A program made the position numbers and the translations under genes. Under the pieces are notes generated by a model. That model made no database searches, was not told the origin of the DNA, and saw only the letters and a list, made by a program, of their open reading frames with translations. A stretch of DNA of 64,000 nucleotides from an uncultured Clostridia bacterium (lineage in GTDB: Bacteria; Bacillota; Clostridia; Oscillospirales; Ruminococcaceae): assembly GCA_947631115.1 (NCBI GenBank), contig CANRKB010000001.1:1-64000 (forward strand), written 5' to 3'. Positions 1 to 7,373 of the stretch are shown piece by piece; within the stretch, counting starts at the first letter, position 1; each line of letters begins with the position of its first letter.

Positions 1-79
1 CCCCTGTTGACAGTGTACTCATTGTCTGCCTTTGGTGAATAACCATACAACGCTGATTAGGCTTTATATACAGTCTGCG

Positions 80-109
80 ACCGGTGTTTTATAACACCGG
101 TCTTTTTTA
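80..109 (+). terminator. Rho-independent terminator
   Basis: GACCGGTGTT and AACACCGGTC form a perfect 10-bp stem around TTAT, followed by a T run. It probably ends a gene lying upstream of the window. Confidence 0.8.
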
Positions 110-415
110 GAGGTAAGAAATAAGAGGTAAGAGGTAAGAAGTCGTCAAAGGTTGTTTTGTAGGTAAAGTTGTTTGAAGTTCGGAGAAAGAAGCAGGAGGC
201 TAGAAGCTGTTTTGAGCGGCAAAGCACTTTTTCGTTCAAACCGCCTAACAAGCGGGGTTCGGGGGCGGCAGCCCCCGAGGCGGGTCGCAGGGTGCGCCAG
301 CACCCCGAACTCTCCCCCTTCCCCTTCGGGGAAGGGGGTAGGGGGATAGGGCAAGAGTGTGTTATTGAGAAAAACGATGTTTGAAAAGAACCACAAATAG
401 TTTTTTATACAATCT

Positions 416-447
416 GACCGGTGTTTTATAACGTCGGTCTTTTTTTA
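416..447 (+). terminator. Second copy of the same terminator
   Basis: GACCGGTGTT / AACGTCGGTC around TTAT, then seven Ts. It differs from the copy at 80-109 by two bases in the right arm and lies just before the promoter of the next gene. Confidence 0.7.
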
Positions 448-476
448 TTGACATGAGAGCTTTTTTGTGATACAAT
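448..476 (+). promoter_or_regulatory. Sigma-A promoter of the zinc-ribbon gene pair
   Basis: TTGACA (448-453), 17-bp spacer, TACAAT (471-476). The start codon at 496 is only 20 bases further, so the leader is very short. Confidence 0.8.
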
Positions 477-495
477 AACATTGAGGTGAAGAACA

Positions 496-894
496 ATGTA
501 TTGCGAAAATTGCGGCAAGGAGCTGGAGGAAAACGCTTCGTTCTGCGCATATTGCGGAGCGCCTGTATTGCCGTCTAAAGATAATCTCAACGTTTTGTTT
601 ATGGTTCTAAGCATTTTGTTTCCGATATTCGGCTTTGTATACGGGCTTATAAACTATCTTTCAAACAACGGAAAGCCATATAAGCCATACATTCTTGCGG
701 CATGTATTTCACATGTGGTTGTGAATATAGCTATTACTATATACTCAATTATAATGATGAATGTATTTTTAGACGCTGTTGTAAATGAAGACAACCCTTT
801 TGTTAATTTCATGTTTGACGCTTTTATTAAAATAATGAAATATCTGTTAGATCTTTTAGAAAAATGGTTGGAATCTGTCAGCGGCTATCATTAA
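496..894 (+). CDS. Zinc-ribbon membrane protein
   Basis: A 132-residue protein of unknown function. The N-terminus is a zinc ribbon with cysteines at 3, 6, 17 and 20 (YCENCG...FCAYCG). After a short polar linker come two hydrophobic segments (about residues 33-55 and 65-95) and a hydrophobic C-terminal part, so the ribbon should sit in the cytoplasm on a small membrane anchor. A GAGGTG ribosome site lies 8 bases before ATG. The next gene has the same plan and starts 14 bases downstream, so they are one transcript. Zinc-ribbon/membrane proteins of this kind are common in Clostridia without a fixed role. Confidence 0.85.
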   Translation: MYCENCGKELEENASFCAYCGAPVLPSKDNLNVLFMVLSILFPIFGFVYGLINYLSNNGKPYKPYILAACISHVVVNIAITIYSIIMMNVFLDAVVNEDNPFVNFMFDAFIKIMKYLLDLLEKWLESVSGYH

Positions 895-908
895 CGGAGG
901 AATGAAAA

Positions 909-1208
909 ATGTATTGCAGATATTGCGGAGAATTGATGGAAAACGGAGTTTGCAAGGCTTGCAAACAGGAAAGGGAAAAGCACCAGTATTCAAAGGTAAG
1001 CCTCGTGCTGTGTCTGGCGTCGATACTCATTCCGCTTTTCGGTCTTACGGTCGGTATCTTTAATATCGCAAACCGCAGGATAGTTCAGGGGATCATATAT
1101 TTAGTCTGCGCGGCGATGGTTTTTGTGTTTATTCTTCTCTATCAGTATGTACCGGGCTTAAGCACCGGTATCAGCGAGTTTTTGTTTAATTCAATTCATA
1201 AAAATTAA
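909..1208 (+). CDS. Zinc-ribbon membrane protein, second of a pair
   Basis: A 99-residue protein with a zinc ribbon (cysteines 3, 6, 15, 18) and two hydrophobic segments (about residues 30-52 and 58-80). It has the same architecture as the preceding gene but only weak identity outside the ribbon, which suggests an old tandem duplication. GGAGG lies 8 bases upstream of ATG. Function unknown; a shared membrane complex of the two is possible but not shown. Confidence 0.8.
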   Translation: MYCRYCGELMENGVCKACKQEREKHQYSKVSLVLCLASILIPLFGLTVGIFNIANRRIVQGIIYLVCAAMVFVFILLYQYVPGLSTGISEFLFNSIHKN

Positions 1209-1263
1209 AGGGGCTGTTTGGCTTATCCCGCTGATACGATACTGTATACTGCACCCTGTATAC

Positions 1264-1299
1264 CGAAAAACGGACTGCCGAAAAGCAGTCCGTTTTTTT
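1264..1299. terminator. Bidirectional terminator
   Basis: ACGGACTGC / GCAGTCCGT stem with a six-base loop, a T run to the right and an A run to the left. It serves both the zinc-ribbon pair and the convergent rubredoxin gene. Confidence 0.85.
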
Positions 1300-1316
1300 A
1301 GCAACCCAAAGTTGTA

Positions 1317-1472
1317 TTATTCGGTTTCAAATGCGTCTTTACCAAGTCCGCAAACGGGGCAAACCCAGTCGTCGGGAATATCCTCCCACTTTGTTCCGGG
1401 AGCGATACCGCCGTCGGGATCGCCTACAGCGGGATCATAAACATACCCGCAAGGGCAAACGTGTTTTTCCAT
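1317..1472 (-). CDS. Rubredoxin with a C-x-C first knuckle
   Basis: A 51-residue mononuclear iron electron carrier. It has the [18 protein letters not shown] core, the aromatic residues and the second knuckle CPVCG (Cys38, Cys41) of classical rubredoxin. The first knuckle reads C-P-C-G (Cys6, Cys8): one residue is missing from the usual C-x2-C-G. The rest of the frame is intact, so this is a real in-frame difference. It lies 20 bases after reverse rubrerythrin, behind its own ribosome site, and is the likely electron donor to it. Oxidative-stress defence in an anaerobe. Confidence 0.93.
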   Translation of the reverse strand: MEKHVCPCGYVYDPAVGDPDGGIAPGTKWEDIPDDWVCPVCGLGKDAFETE

Positions 1473-1492
1473 AATATTTTCCTCCGATAAAA

Positions 1493-2038
1493 TTACTTGA
1501 AATAGCGGTTGAGCAGTCCCTCAAATGCTTTTCCGTGGCGAGCCTCGTCTTTAGCCATCTCGTGAACGGTGTCGTGGATAGCGTCGAGGTTAGCAGCCTT
1601 AGCCTTTTTCGCGAGGTCAAGTTTTCCCTCTGTAGCGCCGTGTTCAGCGGCAACGCGCTTTGTGAGGTTTTCCTTTGTGGAAGCGGAAACTACCTCTCCG
1701 AGCATCTCCGCGAACTTAGCCGCGTGTTCAGCCTCTTCATAAGCAGCCTTTTCATAGTACATACCGACCTCGGCATAACCCTCTCTGAAAGCGGCTCTTG
1801 CCATAGCGAGATACATTCCGACTTCGGTGCATTCGCCCGTGAAGTTAGCGCGAAGACCCTCAACTATTTCCTCGGGAACGCCTTCGATGATACCTACTTC
1901 ATGTTCGCAGGCAAATACGAGCTTGTTGTCCTCTTCCATAACCTTAAACTTGCTTCCGGGAACGCCGCACTGAGGGCATTTCTCGGGCGCGGACTCGCCT
2001 ATATAAACGTATCCGCAAACAGGGCATACATATTTCAT
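1493..2038 (-). CDS. Reverse rubrerythrin (NADH peroxidase terminal component)
   Basis: A 181-residue protein with an N-terminal rubredoxin-like iron site (Cys5, Cys8, Cys21, Cys24) followed by a ferritin-like four-helix domain. Diiron ligand motifs are visible in EEAEHAAKF and KDEARHG. The rubredoxin domain at the N-terminus, rather than the C-terminus, defines the reverse rubrerythrins, which in clostridia reduce hydrogen peroxide and oxygen with electrons passed through rubredoxin. The rubredoxin gene follows on the same transcript. Start is ATG behind AGGAGG. Confidence 0.93.
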   Translation of the reverse strand: MKYVCPVCGYVYIGESAPEKCPQCGVPGSKFKVMEEDNKLVFACEHEVGIIEGVPEEIVEGLRANFTGECTEVGMYLAMARAAFREGYAEVGMYYEKAAYEEAEHAAKFAEMLGEVVSASTKENLTKRVAAEHGATEGKLDLAKKAKAANLDAIHDTVHEMAKDEARHGKAFEGLLNRYFK

Positions 2039-2077
2039 AACAAAAAACCTCCTGATTTATATTTTTTGGATAAACTT

Positions 2078-2106
2078 ATATTACCATAAAAAAAATAATT
2101 TGTCAA
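2078..2106 (-). promoter_or_regulatory. Promoter of the rubrerythrin-rubredoxin operon
   Basis: Read leftward: TTGACA (2106-2101), 17-bp A/T-rich spacer, TAATAT (2083-2078), 40 bases before the start codon. I do not see a clear PerR box. Confidence 0.75.
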
Positions 2107-2187
2107 TACCAAAAGGACAAAAATTACTCAATGTTGTGTCATTAAAATTTTTTTTACAATAAGTTGTGTAGATGTCATAAAAAACGG

Positions 2188-2216
2188 TTGATTTTCTCCG
2201 CGGTTTGTGGTATAAT
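2188..2216 (+). promoter_or_regulatory. Promoter of the diguanylate cyclase gene
   Basis: TTGATT (2188-2193), 17-bp spacer, TATAAT (2211-2216). It implies a leader of about 160 bases. That leader contains an inverted repeat (GCAGATAT at 2325 and ATATCTGC at 2350) and a second TATAAT at 2312-2317 with a weaker -35. Confidence 0.6.
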
Positions 2217-2384
2217 CATTAAAAGGTGTATGCTTGTTTAATTTTACAAGTAAACTGTAAAATTATTCCTATTGTGAGAAAGAAATAAATCACATTTTTA
2301 ATATTCGGGATTATAATGTTTTGGGCAGATATATGTTAGTTATCAGTAAATATCTGCAAATTATTTAAAGAGGGAGCGAAAGAG

Positions 2385-3491
2385 ATGAAATTTGATGCGT
2401 CAAAATTTTCTGTCGATAATAAATTCAGGCTCATCTGCATTTGCTGCGCCGTGACGCATCTGACCTTTCTGATAGAGTTTGCTTCGCTTAGTTATTTTTT
2501 GCTGGCGGGATTTAATGTTTTGAGCGTGACGCTGTACATATGCTGCGCGGCTGCCTGCGACAAAGGCACTGTATCCGAGCACGCAGACAATTGGATAAAC
2601 GCTATTTATTCCGAAATAGTCGTACATGCTTTTCTCTGCACGCTGTTTCTGGGAGTAGACGTCGGATTTTACGTTTACTATCTGCTGACAATTCCCATCG
2701 CGGCATATTGCCTGTTCTTTTACGGGAGCAGGGAAAAATTCAGAAAGCAGATCGTTCTGTTTACGTCCGCGTCGGTCATTCTGCTGATAATAAGTGTTGT
2801 TTTCGACAATATTTTCGGTCCGTTCTATGAGCTGATGAATATTCACACCCTGAATGTTACGGGGACGATCATAATGAAAACCGTAAATATTTTCTTTGCG
2901 ATGGTCTGCTTGTGCGCATTTACGCTGATGTTCTGCGCGGAGATCTCCGGGCTGATAAGAGAACTCGGCAAAAAGAACGAAGAGCTTGAATACATAGCCG
3001 AGCATGACTCGCTCACGGGACTTTATAACCGTCATGCCTTATGGAGCTATTTTGACGATCTCATGCAGAAAGAAGAGAGCTTCTGCGTGATAATGGGGGA
3101 CATTGACGATTTCAAAAAGATAAACGACACCTACGGTCACGACTGCGGAGACGTGGTGCTGAAAAATGTCGCAAAGGTATTTCTCGATGAAGTCAGAGAG
3201 GGAGACATAGCGGTGCGCTGGGGCGGCGAGGAAATTCTGATGATACTTATAGGCACAAGAAACGACTGTCTCGCCCGCACCGAAAAAATAAGATCTCACA
3301 TAAACAAGCTAGGTCTTGTTTATGACGAAGAAAACATCAATGTAAGTATGACATTCGGACTTGTAAATTATACAGAGCTTCAAATAAATTCGGGCGCTCA
3401 GTCTTCCACATATATGGATATGCTTATCTCGGTTGCAGACAAGCGTCTTTACGAGGGGAAAAACAGCGGAAAGAACAAGGTCGTTGTCTGA
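2385..3491 (+). CDS. Membrane-bound diguanylate cyclase (GGDEF)
   Basis: A 368-residue protein. About residues 10-190 are a run of hydrophobic segments forming a multi-pass sensor domain that I cannot assign to a named family. A short linker leads to a GGDEF domain from about residue 205 (HDSLTGLYNRHAL). The active-site motif is GGEEI, close to the GGEEF consensus. The inhibitory site RxxD (REGD) lies five residues before it. The GDIDDFKKINDTYGHD metal/substrate region is intact, so it should make cyclic di-GMP under product inhibition. A product-binding partner may be the degenerate GGDEF-EAL protein at 31.2-33.7 kb. Confidence 0.9.
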   Translation: MKFDASKFSVDNKFRLICICCAVTHLTFLIEFASLSYFLLAGFNVLSVTLYICCAAACDKGTVSEHADNWINAIYSEIVVHAFLCTLFLGVDVGFYVYYLLTIPIAAYCLFFYGSREKFRKQIVLFTSASVILLIISVVFDNIFGPFYELMNIHTLNVTGTIIMKTVNIFFAMVCLCAFTLMFCAEISGLIRELGKKNEELEYIAEHDSLTGLYNRHALWSYFDDLMQKEESFCVIMGDIDDFKKINDTYGHDCGDVVLKNVAKVFLDEVREGDIAVRWGGEEILMILIGTRNDCLARTEKIRSHINKLGLVYDEENINVSMTFGLVNYTELQINSGAQSSTYMDMLISVADKRLYEGKNSGKNKVVV

Positions 3492-3534
3492 AGCTTGTAC
3501 AAAAAAATTATCTAAAAATTGTGTAAAATGCTAA

Positions 3535-3563
3535 TTGACATATACAAGATATTGTGTTATACT
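3535..3563 (+). promoter_or_regulatory. Sigma-A promoter of the NrdD-tail-like gene
   Basis: TTGACA (3535-3540), 17-bp spacer, TATACT (3558-3563). Together with the terminator at 3890 it makes the next gene a single-gene unit. Confidence 0.85.
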
Positions 3564-3603
3564 CTAATCACACCCCAAAAATATTGATAGGAGATTGATA
3601 AAA

Positions 3604-3873
3604 ATGATTGATATTAACGTTATGGGCGGAAGCCTTTCAGAAGCTGAGGTTCAGTATTACATCAACGAAGCCAGGGAGAAATATCCCGAAAAAACGCTCA
3701 GAGCCATTGAGCTTGAGCTTGACGGCGGCTACGTAAACGCAAAGTACAGCTTTGCGGATGTTCCTTTCCAGCGTATCCGCAGAATAACGGGTTATCTCGT
3801 TGGAACTCTCGACCGTTTCAACAACGCGAAGCGCGCCGAGGAAAAGGCTCGCGTAAAGCACGAGGTTATGTAA
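3604..3873 (+). CDS. Stand-alone homologue of the NrdD glycyl-radical C-terminus
   Basis: An 89-residue soluble protein. Its C-terminal half carries RRITGYLVG, then FNNAKRAEE and RVKH. The same order ends anaerobic (class III) ribonucleotide reductase; the E. coli NrdD end, from memory, reads RVCGYLG...FNAGKQEE...RVKH, with the radical on the Gly of CGY. Here that Gly is Gly63, 26 residues from the end; the Cys before it is Thr. The zinc cysteines of NrdD are absent. I chose ATG 3604, 10 bases after AGGAG; an upstream TTG at 3595 abuts that site. Similar small proteins are annotated in clostridia as anaerobic RNR. A role as a YfiD-like spare radical part is my inference. Confidence 0.75.
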   Translation: MIDINVMGGSLSEAEVQYYINEAREKYPEKTLRAIELELDGGYVNAKYSFADVPFQRIRRITGYLVGTLDRFNNAKRAEEKARVKHEVM

Positions 3874-3889
3874 TTATCGAGAAGAAAGA

Positions 3890-3920
3890 GGCAAGAACTT
3901 CGGTTCTTGCCCATTTTTTT
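3890..3920 (+). terminator. Rho-independent terminator
   Basis: GGCAAGAAC / GTTCTTGCC with a TTCG tetraloop, followed by CATTTTTTTG. Very strong. Confidence 0.92.
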
Positions 3921-3984
3921 GTAAAAGCCTTTTTGTGGTTCTTGTCAAATGTTATTTCTTTCAATAAAGCTCATTCGCACTGTC

Positions 3985-4467
3985 CTGCTAGAGGTTAGAT
4001 GTAAGATGTAAGAGGTAAGATTTTCGGGGAGATTTTGAAAATAATAGTTTTTTGATAATTAAAAATAAGAGGCTAGAAACTAGAATTTGATTTAAGCGGA
4101 AAACAACTTTTTCACTTCAAATTCTAGCTTCTAGCTTCTTTCTCTGAACTTCAAATAACTTTATCTCCAAAACTACCTTTGACTTCTTACCTCTTACCTC
4201 TAACCTCTTACCTCTAGAAGGGAAAACTCTTGTTTTCCCCGCACCCCAGGTTCAATGCCGCAGGCATTTAACCTGATGCGCTTGCTGACGCGATGGGGGC
4301 GCTGCCCCCATGCCCCCGCCAGAGGGGAAAAATTTTTTGAAAAAAATTTTCCCCTCTGGACTCCCTTTTCAAAAAACTTTTACGCCGCCGCCTGAAATGC
4401 GGTTTTGATGTTAAACGTTGTTCGCCGCTCGGAACAGCTTTGCTCCGTACTTCTTATCCCTTATTCC
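3985..4467. repeat. Composite intergenic repeat
   Basis: No gene. Modules in order: 7-bp array (3990-4020); an inner TAGAAGC array pair facing each other (4068-4090 and 4125-4142); a 7-bp array in the opposite direction (4180-4216); a GGGAAAAC / GTTTTCCC hairpin (4220-4240); a GC palindrome with GGGGGC / GCCCCC arms (4294-4310); and a long A/T hairpin with CCAGAGGGG / CCCCTCTGG arms at 4319-4359. The same series occurs at 11.3-12.1, 39.9-40.4 and 55.4-55.9 kb. Confidence 0.8.
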
Positions 4468-4728
4468 TTATCCTTTATCCCCTCGGCTTTGTCTCACCAT
4501 ATCCTCCACGACAATATCGTAGATCTCGCCGAGCGTTCTGCAATATTCGAGAATCTTCCACGGCTCGTTTGTGTGAAAGTGAATTTTCGCCGTATCCTCG
4601 TCTGCTATAACAAGCAGGCTGTCGCCCACAAAATGCTCACGGATATAGCTGTCAAGCTCGTCCTCGTCAATGTTCTCTCCGTCGATCAGAAGCTGAGTGT
4701 CATATCTGTATAAAATCTCGTCCGCCAT
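4468..4728 (-). CDS. Stand-alone FakA middle/C-terminal-like domain protein
   Basis: An 86-residue protein matching only the part of fatty-acid kinase FakA/YloV that follows the DAK kinase domain. Family landmarks are GDSLLVIADED, the metal/substrate motif HFHTNEP (HxHT in FakA), LGEIYDI and EDMVRQ. The first motif, usually GYCTEF in FakA, is RYDTQL here, so the Cys is replaced by Asp. No kinase domain is present. Start ATG 4728 lies behind GGAGGATAT. It may bind FakB or acyl phosphate as a modulator, or act on its own; the function is not known to me. Confidence 0.7.
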   Translation of the reverse strand: MADEILYRYDTQLLIDGENIDEDELDSYIREHFVGDSLLVIADEDTAKIHFHTNEPWKILEYCRTLGEIYDIVVEDMVRQSRGDKG

Positions 4729-4745
4729 AATATCCTCCGTTATTT

Positions 4746-4900
4746 TCAGACTGTAAATAAAGCCCCATCTACTTCGTCAGCGTCACAGCGTTTTGCGCGT
4801 AGCGCATAATGCGAACAGCCACAAAGGCTAGTTGCAGTAACGCTTCAGCGTTGTACGCGAAGCGTTCAATGCGGTATCTGGGGCTTTCTCTACAGTCTGA
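4746..4900. mobile_element. MITE-like element, copy 1
   Basis: A 155-bp block with imperfect terminal inverted repeats: left TCAGACTGTAAATAAAGCCC, right (reverse complement) TCAGACTGTAGAGAAAGCCC. The inside is self-complementary in patches and has no ORF. Copies 2 and 3 are at 28421-28526 and 29989-30094. There is no transposase and I see no obvious target-site duplication. Confidence 0.65.
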
Positions 4901-4922
4901 ATTTGTCTTTTTAAAGTTGTTA

Positions 4923-5759
4923 TTATTTCCACTTCATTGAAATATCAAACGCCGAAACGCTATGCGTAAGCGCGCCAAGGCTGATTATATCAACCCCCGT
5001 CTCGGCGACCTCGCGAATGTTTTCAAGCGTAACGTTTCCCGATGCCTCGGTCTTTGCCCGCCCGTTTATAAGCTCTACAGCTTCTTTCATCTGTTCGGCG
5101 CTCATATTGTCGAGCATTATCACGTTTACATTGCACTCCAGCGCTTCTTTTACTTCTTCAATATTCCTTGTTTCAACTTCGATCTGCAGCATATGTCCCG
5201 CCTTTTTGCGGAGCGCTTCTACCGCGGGAATTATGCCGCCGTATGCGTCAATATGATTGTCCTTTAGCATTGCCGCGTCCGTCAGATTATAGCGGTGATT
5301 TCTGCCGCCGCCTACCGTCACCGAGTATTTCTGAAGCGCCCTTAGCCCCGGAAGCGTCTTTCGCGTATCCGTAATCGACGCTTTTGTGCCTTTTACAGCC
5401 TCAACGCACTTGTTCGTATAGGTCGCAATCCCGCTCATATGCTGTAGAATGTTGAGCGCTGTTCTTTCGGCTTTGAGCATAAGGCGCGTGTGACCGCAGA
5501 AGTCCGCGATGACCTCGCCTTTTTTTATCTTGTCCCCGTCTTTTTTATACACTGTCATTTTCATATCGGGGTCTAAAATCGTAAACACTCTCAGCGCAAT
5601 TTCAATTCCCGCAAGCACTCCGTCAGCCTTTGCCATAAAGTACGCGCTTGAAATTGAATTTTCGTCAATAAGAAGATCTGCGGTGCTGTCGATGTAGTTT
5701 ATATCTTCATTGAGCGCTGTTTTAATAAGGTCGTCAACATAAAACGGCAGGAGTATCAT
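4923..5759 (-). CDS. nadC: Nicotinate-nucleotide pyrophosphorylase (quinolinate phosphoribosyltransferase)
   Basis: A 278-residue enzyme turning quinolinate and PRPP into nicotinate mononucleotide, the third step of de novo NAD synthesis. Diagnostic stretches are TRKTLPGLRALQKYSV, GGGRNHRYNL and AMLKDNH, and the C-terminal SLGALTHS. I use ATG 5759, which overlaps the nadB stop as ATGA and has GGAGA 9-12 bases upstream; an in-frame start 21 bases further upstream lies inside nadB and lacks a ribosome site. Translational coupling with nadB is likely. Confidence 0.95.
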   Translation of the reverse strand: MILLPFYVDDLIKTALNEDINYIDSTADLLIDENSISSAYFMAKADGVLAGIEIALRVFTILDPDMKMTVYKKDGDKIKKGEVIADFCGHTRLMLKAERTALNILQHMSGIATYTNKCVEAVKGTKASITDTRKTLPGLRALQKYSVTVGGGRNHRYNLTDAAMLKDNHIDAYGGIIPAVEALRKKAGHMLQIEVETRNIEEVKEALECNVNVIMLDNMSAEQMKEAVELINGRAKTEASGNVTLENIREVAETGVDIISLGALTHSVSAFDISMKWK

Positions 5760-7240
5760 TCTTCGTTTCTCCTTTCCCAAATTTCACTGAGGATTATAAA
5801 AGCAACCACCGCTAAAGACCTTGTTTCGGTATGATCCGCGTTTATTTCATATCCGCCGTTTTCGAGGTCGTCTTTTATCTCTTTTATCCTTTTAAGACCT
5901 TTTTCGACCTCGTCATAATCGGGATAGACAAAATATGCTTTCTGCATTATAGAGCGTATCTCGTCCTGAATTTCCGCTTTGTTTGCGAGAGGCTTTCCTT
6001 TAGGTTCGCTCATGGGATATTCCGCTTCGGGCTGTTTTTGTGAAATATCTTTTGAGTTTATATCCTCGGCGATAAGTCTTGAAAAAACAAGCGCCTCAAG
6101 CAGAGAGTTTGACGCAAGCCTGTTTTTCCCGTGAACGCCCGTGTGCGAACATTCTCCCGCGGAATACAGTCCCTCGACATTTGTCGCGCCTTTTCCGTCT
6201 ACATTTATCCCGCCCATAAGATAGTGCTGGCAGGGATATATCGGTATAGGCTCTTTTGTCATGTCGTAGCCTTTTTCAAGGACGTTTTCATATATCATCG
6301 GAAAGCGGTTTTTGATGAAATCCGCGTCTTTATACGAAATGTCGAGCCAGAATTCGTCGGAGCCTGTTTTCTTCTGTTCTTCCATAATGCATTTTGAAAC
6401 AACGTCTCTCGGCGCAAGCTCTTTTCTTTCGGGTTCATACGCGGGCATAAAGCGCTCTTTGTTGCAGTTTAAGAGATACGCTCCCTCTCCGCGCACCGCC
6501 TCGGACACAAGAAAGCACTCGTTGTTTTTCTTGTCGGCAAAAGCGGTCGGGTGAAACTGAACATAGCTTAAATTCTTTATCTTTGCGCCGAGGTCGTGAG
6601 CCAGAGCTATTCCGTCGCCCGTGGCTATTTCGGAGTTTGTCGTATATTTATACACTCTGCCTATTCCGCCTGTCGCCATAATTACAAAATTCGAGCAGTA
6701 ATATTCGTGAGAGTCGTTTTCGGTGAACACGTCCGCAAAGAACAACCCGTTGTCCTTTTCAAGTCTGCACAACACCGAGTGATTTATAACGGTAACATTC
6801 TTCAGCTTTTCAACCTGCGCAATAAGACACGTTTCGATTTCCTTTCCCGTCGTGTCTTTGTGATGTGCAATTCTCCTGCGCGAATGTCCGCCCTCAAGCG
6901 TCAGCGCCAGCGATCCGTCGTCGTTTCTGTCGAAATCCACTCCGTATTTTTCCACGAGCCTTTCAACATCGCGCGGACCTTGCTCGACAAGTATCTTTAC
7001 ATTGTCGAGGTTGTTTTTATACTGTCCCGCAATAAGCGTGTCTTTTATGTGCAGCTCGAAATCATCGTTCTTGCTGTCCATAACCGCCGCAACGCCGCCC
7101 TGCGCAAGCGCCGAGTTGCAAAGCGAAAGCTCTTTTTTCGACAGCATAAGCACTTTAAGCTCGGGATCGAGGTTAAGCGCCGCATAGATGCCCGAAATTC
7201 CCGTGCCGACAATAAGCACGTCAAATCTCTTGAATTTCAT
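5756..7240 (-). CDS. nadB: L-aspartate oxidase
   Basis: A 494-residue flavoprotein that oxidises aspartate to iminoaspartate, the first step of de novo NAD synthesis; in anaerobes fumarate can be the electron acceptor. The FAD fold starts at residue 10 (GTGISGIYAA). SALAQGGVAA, GGHSRRRIAHHKDTTG, PCQHYLMGGI and RLASNSLLEALVF are present. It is somewhat shorter than the ~540-residue E. coli enzyme because the C-terminal helical part is trimmed. nadC follows with an ATGA overlap. nadA is not in the window, so quinolinate synthase must lie elsewhere. Confidence 0.95.
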   Translation of the reverse strand: MKFKRFDVLIVGTGISGIYAALNLDPELKVLMLSKKELSLCNSALAQGGVAAVMDSKNDDFELHIKDTLIAGQYKNNLDNVKILVEQGPRDVERLVEKYGVDFDRNDDGSLALTLEGGHSRRRIAHHKDTTGKEIETCLIAQVEKLKNVTVINHSVLCRLEKDNGLFFADVFTENDSHEYYCSNFVIMATGGIGRVYKYTTNSEIATGDGIALAHDLGAKIKNLSYVQFHPTAFADKKNNECFLVSEAVRGEGAYLLNCNKERFMPAYEPERKELAPRDVVSKCIMEEQKKTGSDEFWLDISYKDADFIKNRFPMIYENVLEKGYDMTKEPIPIYPCQHYLMGGINVDGKGATNVEGLYSAGECSHTGVHGKNRLASNSLLEALVFSRLIAEDINSKDISQKQPEAEYPMSEPKGKPLANKAEIQDEIRSIMQKAYFVYPDYDEVEKGLKRIKEIKDDLENGGYEINADHTETRSLAVVAFIILSEIWERRNEE

Positions 7241-7291
7241 AGTTTGTCCTTTCTAAAGCCCGCCTTATGAGCTTTAAGGTAATACGAAAAC

Positions 7292-7320
7292 TTGACAAGG
7301 CGTTTAAAATCTGATATAAT
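7292..7320 (+). promoter_or_regulatory. Sigma-A promoter of hflX
   Basis: TTGACA (7292-7297), 17-bp spacer, TATAAT (7315-7320), about 54 bases before the start codon. A consensus promoter. Confidence 0.88.
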
Positions 7321-7373
7321 CTGTTTTAAGGGCTTCTTCTGAAGCCGTTATTTTCAGAACAAAGGAGAACAAA

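Larger units (their letters stand above)
1..447. repeat. Composite intergenic repeat, cut by the window edge
   Basis: No credible gene. The first ~85 bases match 46288-46356 (shared text 'cattgtctgcctttgg' and 'aataaccata'). Positions 106-140 hold WAGAGGT-type 7-bp units, 195-215 a TAGAAGC-type unit, and 250-345 GC-rich palindromes ending in a CCCCTTCCCC / GGGGAAGGGG hairpin. The same modules recur near 46.2 kb and 59.3-59.8 kb. Two near-identical terminator hairpins bracket the block (80-108 and 416-446), as if it had entered or duplicated at a terminator. Confidence 0.75.

Noticed and set aside
2325..2357. Inverted repeat in the diguanylate cyclase leader considered as a cyclic di-GMP riboswitch
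   Set aside because: The conserved GEMM nucleotides are not there; only a simple A/T-rich inverted repeat is visible.
3990..4216. Array of short repeats considered as CRISPR
   Set aside because: The unit is 7 bp without unique spacers, and no cas gene is in the window.
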